Source: an uncultured Flavobacteriaceae bacterium (lineage in GTDB: Bacteria; Bacteroidota; Bacteroidia; Flavobacteriales; Flavobacteriaceae). Taken from it: a stretch of 33,399 bases of DNA. Shown here piece by piece: positions 16,885 through 25,803 of this stretch (position 1 is its first letter; each line of letters starts with the position of its first letter). The notes beneath the pieces were generated by a model. It saw only the letters and a program-made list of their open reading frames with translations, was not told where the DNA came from and searched no databases. The stretch covers positions 1 through 33,399 of the forward strand of contig CALIIC010000091.1 in the NCBI GenBank assembly GCA_938020445.1, written 5' to 3'. Made by a program: the position numbers and the translations under genes.

Positions 16885-17631
16885 CTATTTAAGGTGCAGA
16901 TAGCGATACAGTGTATTTATCTTTCGCTTGGAAATTGGCAGATACTTCTGGGAGGGCAACGTTAAATAGTAACCATCCTTTTTATGAATATTAAGGGCAA
17001 AGTCCATATTTACCAAAAGCGAGTGGTGAATTCTTAAAAAAGAATTATTGCATAACAGCTTTTCATATTCGCCTAGGTTCTTACTTGCGGTCTGCGTCGT
17101 GTTATCCTGTAGATAAAAGGTCGTATACCGCCCTTCAGATTCTAGGTACATGACCTCATCCACTGCAATAATTTCAACGGTTTCTACATAAGGTATCGCC
17201 AAACGTTTTAAAGGATCGCACTGCTCATTGGGGCCATTTTCCTGGTTGGCCATCGCCTCCATTTCAATATTCTTTTTCACCTTTTGAATAGCCCCCAGCA
17301 ACGGTTCTGGTTGAAGTGGTTTTAGCACATAATCGGTAACCAGATGTTTAAAAGCTTCAAGTGCATATTCTCGATGAGAGCTGGTAATGATGATTTCTAT
17401 TTCCTTTAAAAAGGGGAGTTTCTTCAATATTTTAAAAGAACTCTCACCTTGAATATCTACGTCAAGAAAAATAATATCGGGTTTGTTTTCTTGTAATAGG
17501 TCAATGGCACATTTGATGGTGCTCGCTGTTGCTGTAACCATTATATCGCTGCAATACTTCGATAGGTATAACTGCAATATCGCAATATGGTCCTTGTCAT
17601 CTTCAATGATAATTGCTTCTAATTTTTTCAT
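16885..17631 (-). CDS. LytTR-type response regulator
   Basis: A 248-residue two-component response regulator. Receiver domain about residues 4-125: acidic pair Asp11/Asp12, phosphoacceptor Asp57 in IIFLDVDIQG, Ser in IITSSHREYAL and Lys in YVLKPLQ, all conserved. LytTR DNA-binding domain about 145-248 (IIAVDEVMYLESEGRYTTFYL, then FLRIHHSLLVNMDFA, typical RxHxS-like element). It lies 58 bases after the sensor kinase gene on the same strand, so it is its partner. LytTR regulators bind direct repeats ahead of target genes; I cannot tell the targets. Confidence 0.95.
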   Translation of the reverse strand: MKKLEAIIIEDDKDHIAILQLYLSKYCSDIMVTATASTIKCAIDLLQENKPDIIFLDVDIQGESSFKILKKLPFLKEIEIIITSSHREYALEAFKHLVTDYVLKPLQPEPLLGAIQKVKKNIEMEAMANQENGPNEQCDPLKRLAIPYVETVEIIAVDEVMYLESEGRYTTFYLQDNTTQTASKNLGEYEKLLCNNSFLRIHHSLLVNMDFALNIHKKDGYYLTLPSQKYLPISKRKINTLYRYLHLK

Positions 17632-17689
17632 ATTGTTCTTTCATAATGTTCACTCGAAAAGTTCTCATGTTTTCTCGCCACGATATATA

Positions 17690-19783
17690 CTATAGTAAGG
17701 CCAAGACCGTGGTTCCTTTGCCTACTTTGCTTTTTACTCTTAATGCACCCTCATGTGTTGCCACCAGTTCTTGGCATAAAATTAATCCAAGTCCCGCTCC
17801 CGGTTCATCTGCGGTACCAGGTCTGGAAGACACTTTATTCAGGTTAAAAAGGTTTTTTCTTGTTCTCTTACACATTCCCAGGCCTGTATCGTCGATTTTA
17901 AAAAGAATATTTTTTCCTAGTTTCTTCGCACTAATCGTTACCGAACCACATTTGTTTGTGAATTTTAGTGCATTGCTTATAAGGTTCGATAAAACCGAGG
18001 CGGCAATATCCTTATCCAGACAACCTGTTAGGTTAATAGGGCAGTTATTGATTAAAGTGATTCCTTTTTTATCGGCCAATTCTTTGTGCAAACTAAAAGA
18101 AGCGTAAATTATTTTACGAACATAAGACTCTCTCTTATTCACAATTATTCCTCCTTTTTGCATCATTGCCCAAGACAATAGGTTTTGCGTTAGCTGATAA
18201 TTTTTATACGCTTTCTTGCGCAGTACTTTCAAGCAATCTTTGATATCGGAAGATTTTAAAAGGTCATAGTTATCAACCAGCATATCGGCGTACCCCAGCA
18301 TTACATTGTAAGGTGATCGCAGATCATGTGCGATTATCGAGAAGAAATGCTCTAAAGTCTTTTTCGATTTCTGAAGCTTTTTGTTAAGGTCTTTTTCGAT
18401 ATTTAGGGAAGCGACTATTTCATTGCGTTGTATATGAATGGTCTCATTCATTCGAGCAAGTTCTTTGGTAAGTCTGTTATTCTTATATAAGGCTATAAAA
18501 ATAAAAAGAGCAATAACACAAAGTCCGACCAGCAATCCTTTCAAATAGTAAATTCTCTTGTTCTTTGCCTGTACCCGTGATCGTATTTTATTTGTATTCT
18601 TTCGTTGAAGTAATACACTTTCCTTTTCAATTGTTTCTATTTTATCCTGCTTGTTTAAGGTGAGTACCTTGTCTGAAAGATTCAATGTATAAAGACTATC
18701 ATTGATCATGTTCATTCTTTCCAACTCTTGTAAAGCAAGTTTATATTCACCTTTTGCCTTGTGATAAATACTTGACAACCTATGAAATTCTAAATCGGCA
18801 TCATGAAATACGGTAATTTCCAAAGCTTTATATTTCTCAAGGTAGTGGCTCATGGTATCATAAAACCGTAACTTTTCATAGTGTCCCGCAACCAATAAGT
18901 AAAGCACGCCAAGGTTACGTTCGCCCCCTTTCTGCGCCAAGGCTATTTCGATTGTTTTTTTATAGGTAGCCAAACTTGCTTCAAGCCTACCCATTTCTGC
19001 AAAAGTGATTCCGATATCCCGGTAGGCGTCTATTTTTTTATCGATACCTAACTGAAGCTTATCTGCCAGAACAAAAGCACTTCTTTGGTATATGATCGCA
19101 CTATCATACTGTTTACGTACCACATATACATTACCAAGTGAGCGTGTGGCGTCAAAAAGAACATTCTTGTCGATAGACCATTTCTGTCCGACATTTAGAA
19201 TTTTTTTGTAGAGTGCAATACCTTGCCTATAGTCCCTATTCTCCACAAGCTGATCTGCTTCTTTCATTTTTTCGACCATCAACTCCTGAAGGTACGTGTC
19301 TCCCGCGAACAACTGTAATGTTCTGGAATTGAACAAGGTACCATCGTAGGTACGGATACTAGGAACATGGTAATCGGGAAGTAGGGTATGTACGTCGGTA
19401 CGAAACAATTCTTCCTTTGTATCGGCCAATGGCTCCTGGGGCATGTTGGTGCGATTAAAGGAACTATCGCAAGAAAAAGCTGTTTTGTAAAATCGCGTTT
19501 GAATGGATATGGGTTCCGTTTCTTGAAATAGTTTTTCTACATTTTCAAAACAGAGCGGTTGTTCTGCAAACAGTTTAGACATATCACTTTCAATAAGGTC
19601 AAGAACCGTATGTTGAGAAAAACGGTTTCCAACTGCCTCGGCAAACGCAAAACCCGTATTGAGAGCTGTTGACTCAACCAAGACTTTCCCTACAGCTACG
19701 TCGCAAGTATTTAGGCGCTCACCACTATGAGCCTTAAGCTGAGTAGTGAGTATACATGTTATGAGGAAGACTATTTTTTGCAT
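17690..19783 (-). CDS. TPR-domain sensor histidine kinase
   Basis: A 697-residue hybrid of periplasmic tetratricopeptide sensor and kinase. Signal peptide about residues 1-18; helical TPR repeats about 170-390 (for example YDSAIIYQRSAFVLADKLQ, MGRLEASLATYKKTIEIA); one membrane segment about 411-433; a short coiled coil; phosphoacceptor His486 in IIAHDLRSPYNVM; N box NLISNALKFTN near 598-608; G boxes DDTGLGM and PGAGLGLILCQ near 660-670. All catalytic elements are present. It signals to the LytTR regulator encoded next. A perfect palindromic LacI-type operator (19820-19841) lies 37 bases before the start codon, so expression is probably under the sugar-operon repressor encoded at 24756-25781. 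Confidence 0.95.
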   Translation of the reverse strand: MQKIVFLITCILTTQLKAHSGERLNTCDVAVGKVLVESTALNTGFAFAEAVGNRFSQHTVLDLIESDMSKLFAEQPLCFENVEKLFQETEPISIQTRFYKTAFSCDSSFNRTNMPQEPLADTKEELFRTDVHTLLPDYHVPSIRTYDGTLFNSRTLQLFAGDTYLQELMVEKMKEADQLVENRDYRQGIALYKKILNVGQKWSIDKNVLFDATRSLGNVYVVRKQYDSAIIYQRSAFVLADKLQLGIDKKIDAYRDIGITFAEMGRLEASLATYKKTIEIALAQKGGERNLGVLYLLVAGHYEKLRFYDTMSHYLEKYKALEITVFHDADLEFHRLSSIYHKAKGEYKLALQELERMNMINDSLYTLNLSDKVLTLNKQDKIETIEKESVLLQRKNTNKIRSRVQAKNKRIYYLKGLLVGLCVIALFIFIALYKNNRLTKELARMNETIHIQRNEIVASLNIEKDLNKKLQKSKKTLEHFFSIIAHDLRSPYNVMLGYADMLVDNYDLLKSSDIKDCLKVLRKKAYKNYQLTQNLLSWAMMQKGGIIVNKRESYVRKIIYASFSLHKELADKKGITLINNCPINLTGCLDKDIAASVLSNLISNALKFTNKCGSVTISAKKLGKNILFKIDDTGLGMCKRTRKNLFNLNKVSSRPGTADEPGAGLGLILCQELVATHEGALRVKSKVGKGTTVLALL

Positions 19784-19819
19784 CGGTTTGGGTCTGGTTT
19801 ACTCGTTGTTTCAAGCGTT

Positions 19820-19841
19820 TTTGTTTAAACGTTTAAACAAA
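19820..19841. promoter_or_regulatory. LacI-type operator upstream of the histidine kinase gene
   Basis: A perfect 22-base palindrome with core GTTTAAACGTTTAAAC (19823-19838), the same 16-base core as at 24725-24740 and differing by one base from 25816-25831. The central CG in an AT-rich palindrome is typical for LacI-family operators. A second small inverted repeat (CAGATAC-CAC-GTATCTG, 19842-19858) is next to it, upstream on the minus strand. Confidence 0.85.
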
Positions 19842-20321
19842 CAGATACCACGTATCTGCGAAAACACATTTAAGGTAATTCTTAAAAACTAAAGGTAAAC
19901 TTTAAAGCAATATGAGCTTGTTAAAACTTACATTATCATATACGCAGTAAAAACATCCACAGATGTCAAATTCCACAATAATTTAACAAAAAAAAGCGCT
20001 TTACCGATTCCGAAAGGGCTACGCATGAATTATTTTTGTAAGAATATTGTAAAAAGAAGGCCTTTTGTTTTGAAAAATTGATCAAATATTACCATAAAAT
20101 GACTTTTCTAAAGCAGAAAAATATAGAATTGTAGGAAAATCGGCAATAATTATAGGTAAATATACTTTATATCCGATAAGCGGTCATATAGAAAGAATCA
20201 AAAGTAGGAATCAATGCCATCTCTGCTTTTTTACAGGGTTCGCATGATAAAGTGAAGAAAAACGTCCTGTTTGCAAACCAGTTGGTCATTGTAAGTATTC
20301 GTTAGATGTATGGTAATGCTT
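19842..20321. other. 480-base AT-rich intergenic region between kinase and sigma factor genes
   Basis: Apart from the short inverted repeat at 19842-19858 and the adjacent operator, I see no gene, RNA or convincing terminator. It is AT-rich and probably holds the promoter for the histidine kinase operon and the 3' end of the sigma-factor transcript. Confidence 0.45.
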
Positions 20322-20801
20322 CTACGATATCTCGAGAATTCTTTCTTTAAGAGATTTCATTACCAATGTAATATGGTTCTCGACCGTTTTAGGCTTTATG
20401 TTCATCACTTCTGCAATTTCCTTGACTTTTAAATTACGCATGCGTCTAAGGTAAAACACCTTTCTGCGTTGTGGGGGTATCTCTTCAATTGTTTTAAGAA
20501 TCAAATCCTCCATAAGAAAATCATTTCGCAATGGATCTACAGATACGTCATCTTCAAGTAACAAACATTTATCATTACTTTTCTTCAATTCACTATAGGT
20601 ACTAAATCGAATCGCCTGATATAAAAATGCCTGTTTGTTCTTAATAACATCATCATTTTCTTTGTATTTGGAATAGATAGAAACAAACACTTCTTGAACA
20701 ATATCCTCGGCCATTTCTATGCGTTTGCAAATTTTAAAGGAGTATCCTTTAAGCGCTTCATAGTTGTCTAAAAAAAGATCACATATATTTTTATTTTCCA
20801 T
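20322..20801 (-). CDS. ECF-type RNA polymerase sigma factor
   Basis: A 159-residue sigma-70 family factor of the extracytoplasmic function group. Region 2 about residues 6-75 (YSFKICKRIEMAEDIVQEVFVSIY, with the acidic VQEVF core) and region 4 about 100-155 (IEEIPPQRRKVFYLRRMRNLKVKEIAEVMN, helix-turn-helix, IKPKTVENHITLVMKSLK). Many Bacteroidota ECF factors sit next to a FecR-type anti-sigma gene and SusC/SusD genes; neither is present here, so it is an orphan whose control and targets are unknown. It is 447 bases after the glucosidase gene and is probably a separate unit. Confidence 0.95.
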   Translation of the reverse strand: MENKNICDLFLDNYEALKGYSFKICKRIEMAEDIVQEVFVSIYSKYKENDDVIKNKQAFLYQAIRFSTYSELKKSNDKCLLLEDDVSVDPLRNDFLMEDLILKTIEEIPPQRRKVFYLRRMRNLKVKEIAEVMNIKPKTVENHITLVMKSLKERILEIS

Positions 20802-20826
20802 CCTATATAGTATTTAGCCTTTATCT

Positions 20827-20860
20827 CGAAAAACCTGACACCATCTCTAAGCGATGGCGT
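20827..20860 (-). other. Hairpin with U-rich 3' side upstream of the sigma-factor gene
   Basis: On the minus strand ACGCCATC and GATGGTGT form an 8-base-pair stem (one G-U) with a 7-base loop, followed by CAGGTTTTTCG. It could be a weak terminator for upstream transcription or a leader hairpin, as it ends only about 25 bases before the sigma-factor start codon at 20801. Confidence 0.35.
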
Positions 20861-21248
20861 AGACAGCTGTTTTTTGGCATAAAAGGCACCCGTTATCGCT
20901 GCATTTGGTTGATGAAAAATACCCAATGAAATGCCGAAAAAAGGCTACTTAGTAATAAGTGGACGTGTAGGTAGAGTAGGTGGGAAATTGAATACATAAG
21001 TGATTCTCCACCCTTTTTTCAAAAAAGAAAATAAACGTCTTAGATGTAAACCCTTAAGATATTGAAGGGAAAATCAACCTTCTACTTGAATGCAGATTGG
21101 AGCAATGGTTCGCAAAAAAAAAGAAAGCACCACACCATTTTAAATATGCAGATATTACAAACAAGTGCTGCTTAATTCTAGTAAACAAACACTGCAAAAC
21201 CATCAAAGATTCGCAAAGGATATCATGAATTCCGGAAGCAATTAATTG
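20861..21248. other. Intergenic region after the glucosidase gene
   Basis: About 390 bases without a credible gene. It is A-rich on the plus strand and shows no strong hairpin directly after the glucosidase stop. It probably carries the promoter of the sigma-factor gene. Confidence 0.4.
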
Positions 21249-22919
21249 CTAAGCGCTTACATACATACGAGCTTCCCAATGGGCAAGTTCCAAAGTTTCC
21301 TTTATAGGGCCTTTATAATGATCGGTGCTGTTAGAAACAATCAGTTTATACCCCAGGAACATCGCATCGAGCTTCAAGGATACTTTTTTACTTGACATGT
21401 TCAATACTATTAAGAATGTTTTATCGACGCCTGTTCTTGTGTAGGCAAAGACCTGTTCATGGTCTGGTGCAATATCGAAGTAATCACCGTAAACCAAATC
21501 TTCGTTTCTACGGCGTATCTCCAATAGTTTTTTATAGAAATTGAAAATTGAATCCGGATCTTTTTGCTGACTCTCCGCGTTGATATGCGTGTAATTTTCA
21601 TTGATGGCCAACCAACTTTTTTCAGCGGTAGTGAACCCACCCTGATGGCTATTGGACCATTGCATAGGGGTTCTACTATGATCTCTTGACGATTTGTTGA
21701 GTTCGGCCAAATAGGTAAGTGCCCCCACCCCGCTTTGCAAAATTTGCCTATAGTTGCCCCTTATTTCTACGTCATCAAATTCATCAAAGGATTTAAAGCA
21801 GTAGTTGGTCATCCCAATTTCCTCTCCCTGGTACAAAAAGGGCGTTCCCCGTTGTGTTAATGTCAAAAGGGCCAATAACTTGGCTGATCGTACCCTGTTC
21901 TCTTCAGAATCGCATCCAAATTTACTTACACTTCTTGGGTTGTCATGATTGTTGAGGAACACGGTAGGCCAATGAAAGTTATCGGTATCGTTTTGCGTTG
22001 TAAAGAGTTCTTTCAGTTCTGGCAACGTAAAATCACCTTGCTGCCAATTATCCCGGCCTACACGAATGATATCGAACAAAAAGGACAGGTTGAGTTCCTT
22101 TCTCCTTTCATCGGTCATACGCTGCGTAAGCGCCGTTGTCACACCAAAGCCCTCCCCCACCGTCATAACATCGTATTTGGACAGAACGGTGTCGTTCATT
22201 TCGCGCAAAAACTCATGAATACGCGGACCAGAAGCATATATCGTTTCGGGATGCTTTAGTTCGGTGGCACTCATGTCCTGAAAATCTTGGTGTTTTGATA
22301 TCAATGGAATAACATCCATGCGAAACCCATCAACCCCTTTGTCTAACCAAAAGCGCATAATAGCATACACCTCTTCCCGTAACTGCGAATTTTCCCAATT
22401 TAGATCTGGTTGCTTTTTTGAAAAATAATGAAGGTAATATTCTTCCGTTTCAGAGTCTTTCTCCCATGCTGAGCCACCAAAAAAGGAAGGCCAATTACTC
22501 GGTTCTTTTGTACCCCTACCGGACCGCCATATATAATAATCGCGATAGGGATTCTCTTTTGAAGACTTGCTTTCTTTAAACCAAACATGTTCGTCACTTG
22601 AATGATTCACCACCAAATCAATAATCAACTTAATACCTTTTTGTTTGAACTTGGCAAGCATCTCATCAAAATCGTTCATTGTGCCAAAAGCCTCCATCAC
22701 CTTCTTATAATCCCGAATGTCGTAGCCATTATCTGCGTTTGGAGAATCAAAATGTGGACTCAACCACACGATATCGATCCCGAGTTCTACCAAATAATCA
22801 ATTTTAGAGATGATTCCTTGTAAATCACCGATGCCATCACCATTTGCATCTTTAAAGGATCTGGGATAAATCTGATACACCACTTGTTCTTTCCACCATA
22901 CTTTTTTTGGTCTACTCAT
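21249..22919 (-). CDS. GH13 oligo-1,6-glucosidase / alpha-glucosidase
   Basis: A 556-residue cytoplasmic (no signal peptide) glycoside hydrolase family 13 enzyme of the oligo-1,6-glucosidase/alpha-glucosidase group. Visible: VVYQIYPRSF near the start, calcium-type loop DANGDGIGD (24-32), DLVVNH (101-106), nucleophile Asp202 in GFRMDV, acid/base Glu256 in TVGEG, and transition-state Asp326 in NNHDNPR. Val203 directly after the nucleophile is the residue known to go with alpha-1,6 specificity (Ala or Thr goes with alpha-1,4), so isomaltose, panose or isomalto-oligosaccharides are the likely substrates. It starts 1 base after the VOC gene and is the last gene of the LacI-controlled operon, acting on sugar imported by the MFS carrier. 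Confidence 0.94.
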   Translation of the reverse strand: MSRPKKVWWKEQVVYQIYPRSFKDANGDGIGDLQGIISKIDYLVELGIDIVWLSPHFDSPNADNGYDIRDYKKVMEAFGTMNDFDEMLAKFKQKGIKLIIDLVVNHSSDEHVWFKESKSSKENPYRDYYIWRSGRGTKEPSNWPSFFGGSAWEKDSETEEYYLHYFSKKQPDLNWENSQLREEVYAIMRFWLDKGVDGFRMDVIPLISKHQDFQDMSATELKHPETIYASGPRIHEFLREMNDTVLSKYDVMTVGEGFGVTTALTQRMTDERRKELNLSFLFDIIRVGRDNWQQGDFTLPELKELFTTQNDTDNFHWPTVFLNNHDNPRSVSKFGCDSEENRVRSAKLLALLTLTQRGTPFLYQGEEIGMTNYCFKSFDEFDDVEIRGNYRQILQSGVGALTYLAELNKSSRDHSRTPMQWSNSHQGGFTTAEKSWLAINENYTHINAESQQKDPDSIFNFYKKLLEIRRRNEDLVYGDYFDIAPDHEQVFAYTRTGVDKTFLIVLNMSSKKVSLKLDAMFLGYKLIVSNSTDHYKGPIKETLELAHWEARMYVSA

Positions 22920-22920
22920 A

Positions 22921-23373
22921 TTACAACTCGTCTAAAATTTGATTGAACTCGATACGCTCGCCATCTGGGCCAAGAATAGTAAAGTATCTACAGCCGTTTT
23001 TCCAAAAGGGAAGGTACACCGGGGTATCCTCTATCACCATATATCCATTACCCTTTAGATAATAAAATGCCTGGTCAATGTCCTCAACATCAAACGCAAT
23101 ATGATCTATAATACCGTTTTTTCGTTGGCGAATCATATCCAATTCCGATTCGGGTAGTTGGTAAATTTCCATAAGTATCTCCCCACTTTTCATCATGACC
23201 GCTTTTCCCTGCGAACCGTCGTGTTCAAAGTTTGAAGACATCACATTTGTAAAACCTAGGCTTTCATAGAATTCTTGTGATTTATTGAGGTTGATTGTCG
23301 GAATTCCAACATGCTGAATCTTGGTAATACTGAGTTTTTTTGTGTCCATTACTTGGTATTTTTTTATTCCCAT
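22921..23373 (-). CDS. VOC (glyoxalase/bleomycin-resistance fold) family protein
   Basis: A 150-residue vicinal-oxygen-chelate protein. Family pattern: ITKIQHVGIPTINLNKSQEFYESLGF at about residues 16-41 with metal-type His22, then IDHIAFDVEDIDQAFYYLKGNGY (second His) and FFTILGPDGERIEF-type end (YFTILGPDGERIEFNQ, Glu ligand). It sits between transporter and glucosidase genes in the LacI operon. Similar VOC proteins occur in sugar loci, so it may act on a sugar-derived carbonyl compound or as an epimerase-like enzyme, but the substrate is unknown. Start at 23373 gives 150 residues; an ATG at 23349 giving 142 residues is equally possible. Confidence 0.88.
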   Translation of the reverse strand: MGIKKYQVMDTKKLSITKIQHVGIPTINLNKSQEFYESLGFTNVMSSNFEHDGSQGKAVMMKSGEILMEIYQLPESELDMIRQRKNGIIDHIAFDVEDIDQAFYYLKGNGYMVIEDTPVYLPFWKNGCRYFTILGPDGERIEFNQILDEL

Positions 23374-23378
23374 CCCGT

Positions 23379-24716
23379 TTAGGAGGTCATTTTTAGTTTT
23401 TCATCTCCGAAATCGGCTTTTCTAGTAATTCGAAGACATAGCACTGCGGCTATTACCCAACAAAAGCCGGCAAGTACCAATGCGTTTCGTGGATCTCCAG
23501 AAAGCAAGTTTTCATAAAACAGGGGTAATAATAACATCATGAAAATTTGGGGGAGGCAAACGAAGGCGTTCAACAGCCCCATATACACGCCCATTTTGTC
23601 CTGTGGTACAGATGCGGACACCATTACGTACGGTACGGTGCTGACACCGGCGTTCCCTATTCCCATTAAAAAACACAGGGCGAACACCATCCCGATACTT
23701 GTGGTAAACTGCATCCCTAAAAAACCAAGGGCACCGATAATGAGACAGGCCGTATAGGTTTTTCGCGTACCAATACGATTAATGACCCAAGGAATCATAA
23801 AAGCAATGACCATTGGAGAAATACCGTAAATAGCCGAACCAATACCGCCCATTGAAACCCCCTCGCTAAAACCGGGATCCGAGGCAGTAGGTGCGTTATA
23901 AATATGACGTGCTATCGACAAGGACAGAAACTGCCACATCAAGGGCAATGCGAACCAGACCAAGAGTTGCACCCACCAAAGCTGTTTCATGACCAAAGGC
24001 ATTTTCTTTATGGCCTTGAAAATTTCTAGAAACGAGTCCCAGAAACCGCCTTGTTCCGCTTTGCGTTTCTTAAAAGCCTCCATATCTTCTGGTGGATATT
24101 CTTTTGTGGTATAGCCGGTCCATAATATAGACCCGACAATTACGACAGCCCCTACGATAAAGGCATATTTCACAAAATCGGGAACGGTGTTCGAATCGGC
24201 TGTTGTAGCGACCCCCAGTTCGCTTAAAATAAAGGGTAAAAAACCGATGATCAATCCGCCGGCTCCCACCATAAAGGTCTGAGCCGAAAAGCCCAGAGAT
24301 TGCTGTTTCTTGGGAAGAATATCCCCGACCATGGCCCGAAACGATTCCATAGAAGAGTTTACAGCGGCATCTAACACCCACATAAGGCCGGCAGCCATCC
24401 AAATAACCGATGAATAGGGCATTGCAACCAATGCGATACCGGCTACAATTGCACCAATGGTAAAATAGGGCCTACGTCGCCCCCATCTTCCCCAAGTATT
24501 GTCGCCCATGGCTCCAATAATTGGTTGTACTACTAAGCCTGTTATAGGGCCCGCCAACCAAAGCAAAGGAAGGTTGTGTTCGTCTGCACCCAGGTAACGA
24601 TAAATGGGGCTCATATTTGCTAGTTGAAGGCCCATTCCGAATTGAATTCCCAGAAAGCCAAAGCACATATTCCAGATTTGGACAAAACTTAAGGCTGGTT
24701 TTTCTTGATTTGGCAT
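23379..24716 (-). CDS. MFS sugar transporter (GPH/SLC45-like alpha-glucoside carrier)
   Basis: A 445-residue inner-membrane protein, 12 predicted helices. The loop after helix 2 reads GDNTWGRWGRRRPYF (about residues 71-85), the RWGRRRP form typical of sucrose/maltose-type proton symporters of the SLC45 and related GPH groups. There is a cytoplasmic central loop (YTTKEYPPEDMEAFKKRKAEQ). It follows lacI by 39 bases and precedes the VOC and glucosidase genes, so the likely cargo is an alpha-glucoside such as isomaltose or maltose. The operator at 24725-24740 lies 8 bases before the start codon, where bound repressor would block transcription or elongation. Confidence 0.92.
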   Translation of the reverse strand: MPNQEKPALSFVQIWNMCFGFLGIQFGMGLQLANMSPIYRYLGADEHNLPLLWLAGPITGLVVQPIIGAMGDNTWGRWGRRRPYFTIGAIVAGIALVAMPYSSVIWMAAGLMWVLDAAVNSSMESFRAMVGDILPKKQQSLGFSAQTFMVGAGGLIIGFLPFILSELGVATTADSNTVPDFVKYAFIVGAVVIVGSILWTGYTTKEYPPEDMEAFKKRKAEQGGFWDSFLEIFKAIKKMPLVMKQLWWVQLLVWFALPLMWQFLSLSIARHIYNAPTASDPGFSEGVSMGGIGSAIYGISPMVIAFMIPWVINRIGTRKTYTACLIIGALGFLGMQFTTSIGMVFALCFLMGIGNAGVSTVPYVMVSASVPQDKMGVYMGLLNAFVCLPQIFMMLLLPLFYENLLSGDPRNALVLAGFCWVIAAVLCLRITRKADFGDEKLKMTS

Positions 24717-24724
24717 ACGATTTT

Positions 24725-24740
24725 GTTTAAACGTTTAAAC
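24725..24740. promoter_or_regulatory. LacI-type operator before the MFS transporter gene
   Basis: GTTTAAACGTTTAAAC, a perfect 16-base palindrome in the 39-base gap between the lacI-type gene and the transporter gene. It occupies the ribosome-binding region of the transporter, so it should act as a roadblock or promoter operator. No clear -7 element (TAnnTTTG) is visible here, so transcription might come mainly from the lacI promoter. Confidence 0.85.
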
Positions 24741-24755
24741 TATTAAATAAAAAAA

Positions 24756-25781
24756 TTAACTCTTCTCTATCAAAGGCTTGGCCACTTTCAATGACCCCTT
24801 AACTATTTCCCGCACGGTTTGCGCTCCTGGCTTGGCTATTTCCAACATCAAAAAGTCAACCGCTCTTTTTCCTATTTCTTCCAAAGGTTGTTCGTAGTAG
24901 GGAATGGGACTGGGGAAAATATCATAATATTCCGCTTTGTCGAAGCCCATGAACTCAATTCGCTCCGGAACATTCAACTGATTGCGTACGGCATACTTTA
25001 AACCGTATAAGGTAAGTACACTGGTAGAAAACAAAATAGCATCCATATCCGGGTTTTTGGCCAACAGGGTAGCCATTGCCCTATCTACATTTGTGTTAAG
25101 GTCGGAAAGGGCAACCTCCATTACCTTGTTCTCGGTATTCATACCAAATTCGTGACATGCGGTTACAAACCCTCTTTTTCGTTCATGAAAATGAAAATAG
25201 TCGGTATCGTGGGTTATAAAACCGATGGACTTTCTTCCATTACCAACGAGCTGTTCCACGCATGACCGAGTAGAAAAAAAGTTATCGTTCCCCACAAAAT
25301 TAAAAGGCAGTTCAGGGAAATAACGATCTATTAAAACATGAGGGATTCCCTGTTTTTGAATCGCCTTTATTTCCTTTATTGCATTTTCCGGTGAAACGAT
25401 AATTAGGCCGTCAACACTGTGATTTACGAATGTATCGACCAACTTTCGAAACTTATCCATGTTTTCATCCATACTGCCAATAAGCAATATGTAATCACTT
25501 CCAATAACATTGTCCTCAATAATACGGGCAATCTGTGCAGAGAACGGGTTCGCCAAATCTGCTAAAATGAGTCCGATTGCGTTGCTCTTCTGAGTTCGCA
25601 ATCCTTTGGCCAACGGATTCGGTCGGTAATTTAATTTCTTCGCTATTTTCTTTATACGGGCCGCCGTTTCTTTCTTGATTCTATCGGGATGCCGATTGTT
25701 CAGCACATAGGACACCAATGCAATAGACACTTCGGCCTCTTTTGCTATATCGCTAAGCTTTACTTTTCTAGTTTTCGACAT
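24756..25781 (-). CDS. LacI/GalR-family transcriptional repressor
   Basis: A 341-residue regulator. DNA-binding domain about residues 7-65: VKLSDIAKEAEVSIALVSYVLN (helix-turn-helix) followed by the hinge NYRPNPLAKGLRT, in which the Leu-containing hinge helix intercalates at the central CG of the operator. The effector-binding domain (periplasmic-binding-protein fold) follows, opening with the usual SNAIGLILADLANPFSAQIARIIE. It heads the alpha-glucoside operon and very probably binds the three TTTAAACGTTTAAA sites here, including one in its own promoter. Inducer is unknown, probably an alpha-glucoside. Confidence 0.96.
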   Translation of the reverse strand: MSKTRKVKLSDIAKEAEVSIALVSYVLNNRHPDRIKKETAARIKKIAKKLNYRPNPLAKGLRTQKSNAIGLILADLANPFSAQIARIIEDNVIGSDYILLIGSMDENMDKFRKLVDTFVNHSVDGLIIVSPENAIKEIKAIQKQGIPHVLIDRYFPELPFNFVGNDNFFSTRSCVEQLVGNGRKSIGFITHDTDYFHFHERKRGFVTACHEFGMNTENKVMEVALSDLNTNVDRAMATLLAKNPDMDAILFSTSVLTLYGLKYAVRNQLNVPERIEFMGFDKAEYYDIFPSPIPYYEQPLEEIGKRAVDFLMLEIAKPGAQTVREIVKGSLKVAKPLIEKS

Positions 25782-25803
25782 TTTCCGAATCGCTTAAAGA
25801 AAG

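Noticed and set aside
17201..17215. CAAACGTTTTAAAG inside the response-regulator gene as a fourth LacI operator
   Set aside because: Only half of the palindrome matches and it lies within a coding region.
22400..22597. Frames antisense to the glucosidase, transporter and TraG genes
   Set aside because: They are shadows of well-supported genes with family motifs on the other strand.
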